Shown: piece after piece, positions 34,155 through 44,167 of the stretch | Layout: each line of letters starts with the position of its first letter | How positions within the stretch are numbered: position 1 is the stretch's first letter | Origin: Rhipidocladum racemiflorum | Taxonomy: Eukaryota; Streptophyta; Magnoliopsida; Poales; Poaceae | Assembly (NCBI GenBank): GCA_036346355.1 | Contig: JAYEVF010000027.1 | Coordinates: 992,001 to 1,056,000, forward strand | Reading direction: 5' to 3' | Length of the DNA stretch: 64,000 nt | Notes under the pieces: model-generated | Told to the model about the DNA's origin: nothing | Seen by the model: only the letters and a program-made list of their open reading frames with translations | Database searches by the model: none | Position numbers and translations under genes: made by a program

Positions 34155-35618
34155 GATTTGGAAGTCGGGAAATGGTATAGGGCGGAGAGGGCTCCAAGAA
34201 AAGCCAACTTCAAACCAAAACCAACTTTCTCGCAACTCCTGGGGAAGTATGAAAGGATAAGTCAAAGACACAATACCCGACAATCCAATAATTTCCATAG
34301 GCCGGATCAAAAGACAGACGAATATTGGCAACCAGATGTGCCACATCGGCCAACTACCGAAGAAGAAAAACACTGGCAATGTCCCTTTTGGCAATTTTGC
34401 TGGGAGAAGGGGATGATCTTACCAACAGTACTATCATGCCCTATGCAACACTCGTCCATGCATCGGCCAAACCAGTTGGTAAAAGACAGATTGTCCAGAC
34501 CAGTACACGATCGACTAGAAGTGAGAAACAGGAGGCTGATCCATGAAACATTGTCGACGTCAGAACAAGGCGAGCCCTCCCGAACTCAAGAAATATCGAC
34601 TTCTCACAACGAGATCAGGATGGAATCTGACAGTAAAATGAGCAGCTTGGCTGGAAAAATCAGAAAGCCGATAGAACCTAAACCTAGGTGGTGCCCCTCA
34701 GGTCTTAGCAAATCACAGCGCAGGCGGCTTCAGCGACTGAAGACACAAGAAGAAAGGGAAGCCGAAAAGGAGAAAGAAAGGGATCGAGTATTCAATAAGC
34801 TAAGGCCTATACCAGTTGCAAAACAGGAATGGAGGAAGAAGGAACAGACTGATAGTGACTCGGATCAATCAGTCGAATCCGGGTCTCCAATGATCCGAGA
34901 TGATACACCGCTAATGGATATAAACATGGTATTCACTCTACCAGCTGAGTTCAAAACTGAGGAATCGGCTGAATAAGTGTTTGCCCAACTATGCCTCGGT
35001 GCACCAGATGCCGTGTTTGAGAAACCACAAGACATGCGTCGGCATGTAAAGCCATTATACCTAAAAGGGTATATTAATGGCCGACCAATATCTCGAATGT
35101 TGGTCGATGGTGGGGCAATAGTTAATCTGATGCCGCTAAGTACTTTTAAAAAATTGGGTAAAGCCGATGAAGACTTGATCAAAACGAACATGGTGTTAAA
35201 TGACTTCACGGGAGATCCTACTGAAGCTAAAGGCGTAATGATGTCGGAATTAACAGTCGGCAGTAAAACCTTGCCGACTGCATTCTTCGTGATAGAAGCT
35301 AAAGGCAATTATAGTGTGCTCCTTGGGCGGGACGGGATCCACGCTAATTGCTGCATACCATCAACTATGCATCAGAAGTTGGTGCAATGGAACGATGATG
35401 CAGTTGAAGTTGTGCCTGCCGATACATCGGCTCACATCGCCATGGCCAGCCCTGATACTAATTGGCCACATGAAGAAGCCGAATGTATATCAGGAAAAGT
35501 CTTGGACGATTGCGATTTTATCTGCATCGAGAAGTCAGGATTTAAGCCGATCAGCGTTAGACCTAATACGTTTGATCGGACAAGCGAAGTGGTAAGAAGA
35601 TGGAGTCCAAGACACTAG
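34155..35618 (+). pseudogene. Tat-1 linker and aspartic protease
   Basis: Basic, charged linker to about 34930, then a TAA at 34974. The protease has SRMLVDGGAIVNLMPLSTFK near 35092 (DGG motif with the catalytic Asp) and YSVLLGRDGIHANCCIPST near 35310 (the LGR(D/G) flap-side motif). Cuts the polyprotein in the particle. Confidence 0.82.
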
Positions 35619-37077
35619 CAAGATTACAGGAGAGGGTAAGAAGCTATCGGCAAGAAGAGTACGAGGAAGCCGTCGAGGACTTTGAAGAAGAAAGGAAAGG
35701 GTTAGGATTTACCTCTGCCGATTTTCTTGAGGAAATCAACATTGGGGAAGGTGACAGAAAAAGACCAACATTTGTAAGTGCTAAATTAGAACCCAATTAT
35801 AAAGCAAAGTTGGTCGAAATACTCAAAAAATATAGAGATTGCTTTGCATGGGAATATTATGAGATGCAAGGTTTAAGCCGACAGTTAGTTGAACATCGGC
35901 TACCCATAAAACCTGGGTATCGGCCATTTAAACAGTATCCTAGATGATTTAATCCTACGTTATATGATGCCATAAAACAAGAGGTAAGACGATTACTAGA
36001 TGCCAAGTTTATCCGACCTTGCCGATATGCTGAATGGGTCTCGAATATCGTTCCCGTAAGAAAGAAAAACGGCAAACTTGCCGACCTTGCCGATATGCTG
36101 AATGGGTCTCGAATATCGTTCCCATAAGAAAGAAAAACGGCAAACTTAGGGTATGCGTCGATTTTAGAGATTTAAACAAAGCCACACCAAAAGACGAATA
36201 CCCAATGCCTATAGCCGATATGCTTATCGATGCTGCATCTGGGAATAAAATCATAAGTTTTTTGGATGGAAATGCTGGATATAATCAAATATTCATGGCA
36301 GAAGCCGATATACCCAAAACAGCCTTCAGATGCCCAGGAGCCTTAGGGCTATACGAATGGACTGTGATGACATTCGGTTTAAAAAATGCCGGCGCGGCTG
36401 GACAATTCCTTGGGTTTACAGTACATGAAAAAGGGATTGAAGTAAACCAAGCCAAAGTAAAAGCTATAGCCGATACTAGGCCGCCGACAAACAAGAAGGA
36501 GTTACAAGTATTGATAGGGAAAATCAATTACTTGCGACGTTTCATTTCAAACTTGTCCAGGCGGATTCGGGCCTTCACACCACTATTGAAAATTAAAGGC
36601 GACCAAGAGTTCAAATGGGGAGTCGATCAACAGAAGGCCTTCGATGATGTAAAAAATTATCTGATGAGCCCGTCAGTATTAGCCGCGCCTAAGCATGGTA
36701 TACCTTTTAAATTATACATATCAGCTGAAGGAGATACAGTAGGGGCAGTTCTAACACAGGAAGCCGATGGGAAGGAACGAGCTATATTCTATTTAAGCCG
36801 ACGTCTCTTAGATGCAGAAACCAGGTATCCCCAGGTAGAAAAATTATGCTTGTCTTTATATTTTGCTTGCACTAAGTTAAGATATTATATTTTGGCATCA
36901 AAATGCATTATAGTCTGCAAAACCAACGTAGTCAAGTACATTTTATATGCACCAATTTTACGAGGTCGACTTGGTAAATGGGCGTATGCTTTAACCGAGT
37001 TCGACTTGGCATATGAATCGGCTAAGTCTGTGGAAGGGCAAGTCATAGCTGATTTCATTACAGGAATGCTACATTAG
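35600..37077 (+). pseudogene. Tat-1 RT and first RNase H; catalytic box deleted
   Basis: Starts in 35600-35947 and continues through a TGA at 35945. A 68-bp tandem duplication (36013-36080, 36081-36148) shifts frame. The RT fingers and palm are present: KLRVCVDFRDLNKATPKDEY, IISFLDGNAGYNQIFM, EWTVMTFGLKNAGA. Then at about 36397 the text jumps to AGQFLGFTVHEKGIEVNQAK; the region of ~65 residues that normally holds YIDD is missing, in frame. RNase H follows (FKLYISAEGDTVGAVLTQEA), with the first catalytic Asp of the usual YISAS-type site not clear. The RT cannot be active. Confidence 0.85.
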
Positions 37078-37079
37078 CT

Positions 37080-37928
37080 GGAACAGTCGATGTGACTCCT
37101 TTGCAATTATACTTTGACGGATCTGTTTGTCAGGAGGGAGAAGGCATCGGCGTAATTTTGATTTCTCCAAAGAAACGAAGTTTTGAGTTCATGTATCGAC
37201 TAAATGGCCGATGCTCTAACAATCAAGCAGAATATGAAGCGCTGCTAAAAGGGCTGCAATTGCTAGACAGCATCGGGGTAAAAGACGTCGAAGCATTCGG
37301 GGATTCATTGTTGGTCGTACAACAGGTCAAAGGGGAATACCGATGCAATGACGATACATTAGCTCAATATCTGCATCAATGCCTCCAAATTATTGAGGCG
37401 CTTACAACTTTCTCTATAAAACATATCCCTAGAGGAGCCAATGACAAGGCAAACATGCTGGCACAATGTGCGTCAGGTTATAGGAGTAAAAGCCGACAGG
37501 AAATAATCGAGCTGGGCGATTGGTCGATTATGTGTGCTCACCCTGTCGACTGGAGAACCGAAATAAGGGAGTATTTGCTCGATCCTTCTAAGCTGACTGA
37601 GCAGAAAGTAAAACATAGGGCACTTAAGTATGTGTTTTTGGATAATATATTATATTTCCGAACCATGGAAGGTTTGTTGTTAAGATGCTTGGGAACGGAA
37701 GAAGCCAAGGTGGCAATGGGAGAAGTCCACGAGGGAATATGTGGATCACACCAGTCGGCCCATAAAATGAAATGGATGCTGAGACGCACAGGGTACTTTT
37801 GGCCGACAATGTTGGAAGACTGTTTCAAGTACTACAAGGGGTGCCAAACTTGTCAGAAGTTTGACAACGTACAAACGGCACCAGCATCGGCTTTATACCC
37901 GATTATCAAACCATGGTCGTTCAGATGA
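37080..37928 (+). pseudogene. Tat-1 second (archaeal-type) RNase H and integrase zinc domain
   Basis: LQLYFDGSVCQEGEGIGVIL, NNQAEYEALLKGLQLL and GDSLLVVQQVKGEY carry the D, E and D of the RNase H active site, and IKHIPRGANDKANMLAQ ends it. This second RNase H defines Tat elements. The integrase HHCC domain follows: HEGICGSHQSAHKMKWMLRR and CFKYYKGCQTCQKF. One clean frame of 278 codons to a TGA at 37926-37928. Confidence 0.88.
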
Positions 37929-38807
37929 TGGGGTATATATATCATCGTCCAGATATTCCCAACCTCCAGTAAAGGCCATAAGTTTATCCTTGCCGCCACG
38001 GACTATTTTTCGAAATGGGTTGAAGCCGTACCGCTCAAGAAAGTAACCACCAAGGAACTAATCGACTTTGTAAATGAACACATTGTCCATCGGTTTGGAA
38101 TCCCATAGACAATCACTACCAATCAAGGGACTGTGTTCATGTCCAAGGAGTTCAAAGGTTTTGCAGAAAGTCTTGGGATAAAACTACTCAACTCCTCCCC
38201 TTATTATGCTCAGACCAATGGGCAGGCCGAGTCATCGAATAAGACATTGATAAAACTGATAAAAAGAAAAATCGAGGAAGAACCAAGAAAATGGCATTCA
38301 ACGTTATCAGAAGCTTTATGGGCTTATCGGCTATCTTATCATGGGTCAATTAAACTATCACCCTTTTAGCTAGTGTATGGGCAAGAAGCCGTTTTGCCTG
38401 TAGAGATCAACATCGGCTCGGTAAGGCTATCTGAGCAAGAGAAATTGCCTACCAATGAATACAAGCAGGCAATGCTAGACAACCTAGATGACTTGACTGA
38501 ACTTAGGTTGATTACATTGGATCAGCTTAAGAAAAACAAGGAAAGGGTTGCCAGATCATATAATAAGAAGGTTGTGCCAAAGTCCTTTAATCAAGCCGAT
38601 TTAGTATGGAAAACCGTGTTGCCAATCGGTTTTAAAGATAATCGATTTAGTAAGTGGTCTCCAACATGGGAGGGGCCTTATAAGATAAATCGGCCAGTGG
38701 ATGGAAACTCGTACATAATCGAAACCTTGGACGGATCGGTCCTACCTAAAGCGATCAACAGAAAATACCTGAAAGCATACTACCCTAGCGTATGGATTGG
38801 ATCCTGA
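37929..38807 (+). pseudogene. Tat-1 integrase core and C-terminus
   Basis: Core: AATDYFSKWVEAVPLKKVTT (first Asp), GIP-stop-TITTNQGTVF where the second catalytic Asp is Asn, and YYAQTNGQAESSNK (Glu). A TAG replaces Gln at 38107 and another at 38367 (SPF-stop-LVYG). The C-terminal ORF 38373-38807 has KWSPTWEGPYKINRPVDGNS and no chromodomain. Stop TGA at 38805. Confidence 0.87.
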
Positions 38808-39035
38808 GCATAAGAATAAAAATCGATGAGGAATCGGTTACAAAAGCACATGCATATAAGATCGGTTACACAGCTGATCGAATCAATTATCCAAGAAGCC
38901 ATTCTGCATCGTGCCATCCAAAAAAAACCGTTTACACCCACCAGGAGTTGAAACATTGTTTACAAAGGGTCGGCTACACGGCCGGTACTATCAATTAGTT
39001 CATCAAAAGTAAGACAACGCTCTGTGTTCTCGAAG
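38808..39035. other. Tat-1 spacer between pol and antisense gene
   Basis: Contains short direct echoes (ATCGGTTACA / GTCGGCTACAC with CGA/GGTACTATCAATTA) but no ORF of note. The 3' ends of pol and the antisense gene face each other here. Confidence 0.5.
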
Positions 39036-41920
39036 TCAATGAAGCCCGGAACCAAGCAAGTGAGCCCCCAAAGCCGATAGTGCTGCTGCCGCCCTGCCAA
39101 TAGTAGCTTGAACGCTATCAATCAGTTGCTGATCGGCCAGTGCGTTGCCAGGGATAGGGACCAACTTGGCCGATTGAGTTTTGACCTGAGCGAAAACTTC
39201 ACCTATCTGTCGCCTCTGAGTTGCTAGCAAAGACGTCGATTCAGTAATTTTTATCTGGCATTTTGCAAGTTCTTTAGTGACCAAGGCCAACTGCTCTTCG
39301 AGCTGTTTTTTGGTCGATTCCAATTCTTGAGCCTTGTTCTTGGTCAGCTTGAGGGCGGCAGTACCCTAGTCAAATGCACTTTTCTGGAGCTTGGTATCAG
39401 CTATAAGCTTGTCTAAAATTTGTTGGTCGGCTTGTTGAGCCTTCCTTTGTTCAACCCTTAGTCTGGCCGATTCCACATCCGACCGACGAGCATCTAAATG
39501 GCAGACGTCCAGCAGCGCACTCATGGCGGTAGGAGGAAGATCGGCTTGTACGGCTGCCATGGCGTTCCTTAAAGGCTGTGTGTCTGCCAGAAGGGCTGCC
39601 TCCGGTTGCATTACTTCATGGAAAAGACGATTAAGGCGTTCTTGCATGCCCGGCTCAGCAGTTACAACAGCCGACGCTGGCGCGGAGGCAGCTATTATAC
39701 GTTGGATGTCGGCAGGGTAGTCGTCAGTGGCTAGTACCTCTGGGTCATCAAGCTCGTCCAGAGTAAAACCCAGGAGATCAGCTGGATCTGTTGGCAACAC
39801 TGGGGGCTCGGGGGCGTCAATCGTCGGGGGCGGTACTGCTGGTGGCGATGGAGGGATAGCCGATGAAGTACCTTGGAGGTCGGCTACAACCCCCGCTACC
39901 TGTACCGACGGAGATTGCTAGAAAGAACAAAGGGACAATGATTAGCAATATAAAGCAATATTCTACTCAATCAACGAAAACAAGACTTACATCGGTAGCC
40001 GAGTGCTCCGGGGAACCACCGGTTTGGCGCCTCACAGGTCTTGGCGAACGCCTGACGGATTTCTTCTTCCTCTCTGCGGTGAACTCAGGTTAACATTGAT
40101 AAGATGAGGAACATAGAAGCCGATATAAGAAAGTAACTTACTCTGAGGACGCTGACGAGCCAAGTCCGATAGGGACGGACCCTGGATACCCAAGTTGCCT
40201 GAAGTGTATCCTGTGGTGCCGACCGATTGACCTGGTCGTCTCTGTCGGCCACTGCTAGCAGAGGCATGGGGGTCATCCACTTGCTCACCAGCAGCCGTAG
40301 TCCCACCCTGAGAAGATCGAAAAGAAAACACTTTTGAGCAAAAGCCGATTACCAACACAAACTTAAAGAAATATAAACGTCGGTACCTCTACAGCTATTG
40401 AGGAGTCGGTATAACCAGAGCTCTCGCTGGAACCAGAAGCTACCGTCGGCTCATGGAAATCAGGCAAAAATGAGAGGATTATAGCCGACGGGGTTCTGTC
40501 CATAAGTAGAGCTTCCGATATCCTAGTCCACCATTGCGAGAATACGGCCGACCGACGGGAATTAAGAATAAAGCGTGGCGTTGAAAGAATTTGTAACCCG
40601 TCGGCTACTTCAAGTACAACCTCCGCAGCAATGCTGTTGGTCACCCGGGATCGGGGTTCGACACAAGATAACAAAGGAAAAGAAGGGATGGTTTGCCCAA
40701 AACCCAACTGGCGGGCATAAACCGAAGGATGATAAAATTCGTAAGATGGTTGAAATGTTCGATTGCGTGTATTCAAGCCGACATGAATAATGCAAGGGGA
40801 AAGGATGATTTTATACAAGTCCAAAGTGGACTGAGGCATCAAAGAGCTGTCGGCATCTAAGTGAAGGAATGATGGATATGGACAATCGGCTACATCAGTG
40901 TAGCGGAAAAAGTCCTGTTGACCAAAAGAAGCTCTATCTAGAGTAAGGAAGAAGCTGAGGTATTTGTGCAAGTCGGCTGGATCCATCTTCAGCTCACCAG
41001 CGGAGGACATGATAAACCTCTCCCCATAAGATCGGCTAGCTCTATACTGGGGGACCACATGTTCTAAGTAATCTTCCCTAGGGAAGGTTGAACTCCCCGA
41101 GGGCTCAGAAAGGATGGATCGGCTAAACATACAATGAAGCCACATCTGGATAAACCACAATGGACCTCCTATATTGCCAACAACGAATTTGGCAAAGCCG
41201 AAAAAGAGTCGGCTACGAATCACGTACATCATCTGATATACTGCCCCTAAAAACATCTTGCCAAGAGCAAGCCGATGACCCTCCACTAAGCGTTCTGCTA
41301 TTAATTGAAAGGATTGGGTGGGGCCAAGGGAAGCACCACAGAATAGGTATCGGTCTAACCAAAGGTTAAGAAAAGCAGCATGCTCTTCAGCCGATACTGG
41401 ACCATTGACCCTATTGTTATTCTGAATATATTTGTGCCAACCCTCACCTTTCTTTCGGTAGCCTAAAAGTAGGTTTTCCACTAAAAGCCGATAACTGATC
41501 CCCATCTGGCCTAAGGCAGCACAATTGGGCCACGTCGAGCAAAGTAGGGCCTATCGGGCCAGATGGGAATAGAAAAGCATTAAAAGAATCCGACCAGAAG
41601 TAACAGGCCGCAGCAACCAGGGGTTCGTTGGCCTCAGGGTCGGCTAGACTCAAAGATAGGGATTCAGCTATACCCATTCTCTCCCATTCTACCCTTTTTT
41701 GAGCCGACACCCTAATGAACCAAGACCTCCATCCCTTCAGATTCGTGGGCCAGGCTCTAAAACTCTTTCCCCACTCGGAGATATTGTACCCAGCAGCCGA
41801 CAATGGGAGTCTAGGGATCTCGTCATTAATGACCGTGTCGGCCTGCATGGTACCTATCGGTCCTAGGTAGAATTGATCTAAACTTTGAGGAATCGGGATG
41901 AATACCTACGAAGGGTCCAT
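39036..41920 (-). pseudogene. Antisense plant-mobile-domain / coiled-coil gene in Tat-1, spliced
   Basis: Read on the minus strand. Probable ATG at 41920-41918 (MDPS then TAG at 41908; next ATG 41848). Exon 1 (to 40387) encodes a plant mobile domain: NISEWGKSFRAWPTNLKGW, FNAFLFPSGPIGPTLLDVAQ, EEHAAFLNLWLDRYLFCG, LHCMFSRSILSEPSG. It has one frameshift near 41456. Introns with GT/AG ends: 40386-40308, 40141-40084, 39990-39918. Exon 2 is Ser/Gly-rich, exon 3 basic (RKKKSVRRSPRPVRR), exon 4 Pro-rich then coiled coil (ARLRVEQRKAQQADQQILDK; TKKQLEEQLALVTKELAKCQ). One in-frame TAG at 39368-39366; end TAA-side near 39036. The exon 2/3 phase is off by one. Function in the element is unknown; PMD proteins such as MAIL1/MAIN act in silencing. 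Confidence 0.8.
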
Positions 41921-42018
41921 TTCAGCCGGTTTCAAAGGAGGCAAAAAGAGACGAAGGAAGCCGATGATTTGTGATTCAAGAGCTTGAAAGCGTGCAAATG
42001 ACCGTGGGGGGACCCCCA

Positions 42019-42026
42019 TATTTATA
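42019..42026 (-). promoter_or_regulatory. TATA box of the antisense gene
   Basis: TATAAATA on the minus strand, ~100 bp upstream of the ATG at 41920 and ~180 bp inside the 3' LTR boundary. Gives the antisense gene its own promoter, separate from the LTR. Confidence 0.6.
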
Positions 42027-42190
42027 CTGCGGTGAAAAAAGGCGAATGGGCGGGAACAGTTGTGCATTTAAAACACACCGAGATTATTACGGCGCAGTTA
42101 ATGGGGTGGTTCCCGAGATAGATGCCTCCGTAAGCCGATATGGATGTAAAGCTGATAAGTTTTTTGGAAAATAACGAGTTATCTTCCAAA

Positions 42191-42200
42191 AAACGGGGGG
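42191..42200 (+). promoter_or_regulatory. Tat-1 polypurine tract
   Basis: AAACGGGGGG a few bases before TGTTTGCACC, the 3' LTR start. Confidence 0.65.
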
Positions 42201-42204
42201 CATA

Positions 42205-42810
42205 TGTTTGCACCAAAATTTGGCGTCCTCGATAAAATCGGATAAGAGGATATTTTGGAAAGGATAAACCGGCATCGAACGAATCGGAAAGAGAATCCGT
42301 TTTTAATAAGGAAAGGAAATCGGATCAAAAGCCAATACGGGCAAAGACGCCGTATCCATGCGTGACTCGGATCGGCCAGAATATTATAAAAGGTCAAGCT
42401 CTGGGTGGAAAAAGGATCCAATCTCAACACAACACACATCTACTTTTTACATCGTTTTAGATTTACAAACCTCCTTGCAAATCGACGGAATCAACAGAGT
42501 TGCGCATCGCCGATTGTTGGTTTTGGCCGATTTCGCTCCAGGTTCGATCTGCTTTGTTTTGTTGCGCATCGCCTTCTCAAAGCCGATTTTGCCTTGTACC
42601 CGGATTAACCGTCAGGTTAATTTAGTTATCCCCTGATCGGCTTTTAGCCGACTAGCGTCAAGCCGATAACCCTCGTTTTTATCGGCTTTGATTACTTACT
42701 ATCTCTACCTTGTCAATTCCAGGTCAAATTGACTGGCACGCCTTGCAAACTCGGTGTTTGTCTTTTGTGTTCGAGGCTAGAAACCCTGCTTCACGTTTTT
42801 AGCGCGAACA
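42205..42810 (+). repeat. Tat-1 3' LTR (about 606 bp)
   Basis: Begins TGTTTGCACCAAAATTTGG and ends TTTAGCGCGAACA. The last 454 bp match 31540-32005. Start placed by the PPT and by the TG rule; could shift a few bases. Confidence 0.8.
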
Positions 42811-43943
42811 GAATCCAAGCCTTTAAGTGCGATGGGCCTTTAGGCATTGGACTTCTTGTCCCATTTTCTCTGCCAAAATGAGTTGCAGGACTTCAAGTCC
42901 AATGGACTTTTAGTCCAAACGGCTGCTATCAGAGGTGTTTGGGTTCTTGAGCGCTTCTGGCGAGGTGGTACATGGTCGGCCAACGCAGGCGCCCAGGCGC
43001 GCCGGGACGCCGGCGGTCGGGAGCGGAGGGTGCGCGGGAGCGCCGTGGAAAGCCACCGTTCAGGAAGCAATGGCGGCGGCTGGCAGTCGTAGTGGCTTCG
43101 AGCCATAAGCCCAGCGGCTGCGGGCGCGGTGGACCAATGCGGTGGCGGTGCCAGCGACGCGAGCCGGTGGCGACTTTGCCGCGAAGCGGCGAGCCGATCG
43201 GTCGGGCGCCGCTGCCGCTGGCGTCTTTCGGCTCAGCGGCATTGTGCTTCAGTGCTTCAAGGCCGGCGACGCTTCATGTTGCGGGAGTCCGACCGGGGAC
43301 CGGCAGGATTAGCCGAGGCGACGTCGGCTGGTGGCTACGTGCCAGATGGAGGCGTGCTGAGCTTGGTTCCACGGCGACGGGAGGCCAGCAGCCGTATGGC
43401 TTCGAGCCAGTAGCGATTCTCGGTGGCGGGAGGCCGGCAGCCGTCTGGCGAGCCGATGGCGGCGCAGCTGCAGTGCATGTCTCCCGCGGTGGCCGGATGC
43501 GGTTCGCGGTTCGTGGCGGCTTCGGCGGCAGAGCGCCGCGGCACAAAGCAGCGCGGGCACCCGAGTCGGCCGTAGCTGCGTGGCCGGGCCGATTTGCGCA
43601 CGGGTGGAGGCCGTCCCAGTGCTGTCAATGAAGATGCCGGTTGGACGTCCCCGGCGACTGCGTGTCGCCGGCATTGTGCGCGACAGTAGATGGCTTCGTG
43701 CCATGTTCTTCAAAAACATTATGTATTGCGGCGCATACATATTGGGATCTCTACTGTAGCTTCATGTACAGTAGATCGACGTGTAGCTTCGTGCTACAAA
43801 CTGCAAAAATTCCTGCGACCGTAGCTTCGTGCCACGTAGATTAGATGCAAAATAGGTTCAAACCGAGCGATTAGATTAATCACCCAATTCTTACCGTTTC
43901 TCACCTTTCAAACTTTCTCCGGTAGAGCTTCGTGCTGATAACG
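42811..43943 (-). other. Copia 5' leader region, GC-rich block and hairpins
   Basis: Lies between the Tat-1 insertion and the copia primer site. 42960-43640 is strongly GC-rich, with open frames on both strands but no domain I recognise. Several short perfect hairpins around TTCG loops occur (43093-43105, 43397-43409, 43691-43703, 43752-43773, 43783-43797). Gag is not recognisable. It may be leader RNA or a captured host exon. Confidence 0.5.
43928..43943 (-). promoter_or_regulatory. Copia primer binding site region
   Basis: Minus strand CGTTATCAGCACGAAG directly after the 5' LTR (…TCTAACA). This form is common after grass copia LTRs; the tRNA part used as primer is not certain. Confidence 0.6.
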
Positions 43944-44162
43944 TGTTAGACAACCTCGCTATCGAATAGTCCAGGGTTGTCTAATAGATCTGAAGTGGAG
44001 AACAGAGAGAAAGAGAGAGAGACACAATATGTGGGAGGACTGCTCTGCTTTATTATTCTCATCCTTTTGTGTACACGGGGTGACCCCCTGCCTCCTATTT
44101 ATAACCTACATCTAGGGTTTCGGGAGAGTCCACATGGGCCACGTGGGCCGAGTTTCCTGACA
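43944..44162 (-). repeat. Copia 5' LTR
   Basis: 219 bp, partner of 13120-13340. TSD AAAAC on its right (44163-44167). Confidence 0.92.
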
Positions 44163-44167
44163 AAAAC

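Larger units (their letters stand above)
31540..42810 (+). mobile_element. Tat-1: Tat-lineage Ty3 retrotransposon with antisense gene
   Basis: Layout: 5'-truncated LTR 31540-32005, PBS 32011, gag/protease/RT/RNase H/second RNase H/integrase on plus strand (32042-38807), an antisense gene on minus strand (39036-41920), PPT near 42191 and full 3' LTR 42205-42810. The second, archaeal-type RNase H between RT-RNase H and integrase, and the antisense extra gene, are Tat traits. The right boundary meets copia leader DNA at 42811. The left ~152 bp of its 5' LTR are replaced by element X. Confidence 0.88.
13120..44162 (-). mobile_element. Ty1/copia LTR retrotransposon, split by nested elements
   Basis: LTRs of 221 bp (13120-13340) and 219 bp (43944-44162), both starting TGTTAGACAACC, are flanked by the 5-bp TSD AAAAC (13115-13119, 44163-44167). 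Orientation is minus: polypurine tract next to the left LTR, primer site next to the right. The copia body is present as 13341-14570, 27974 to about 29060, and 42811-43943. Tekay-1, element X and Tat-1 occupy the rest. Gag, protease and most of integrase are missing, apparently deleted between 29060 and 42811. Confidence 0.92.

Noticed and set aside
43274..43740. Minus- and plus-strand Arg/Ala/Pro-rich ORFs in the copia leader
   Set aside because: High GC keeps all frames open; no domain recognised, so listed only as a possible captured segment.
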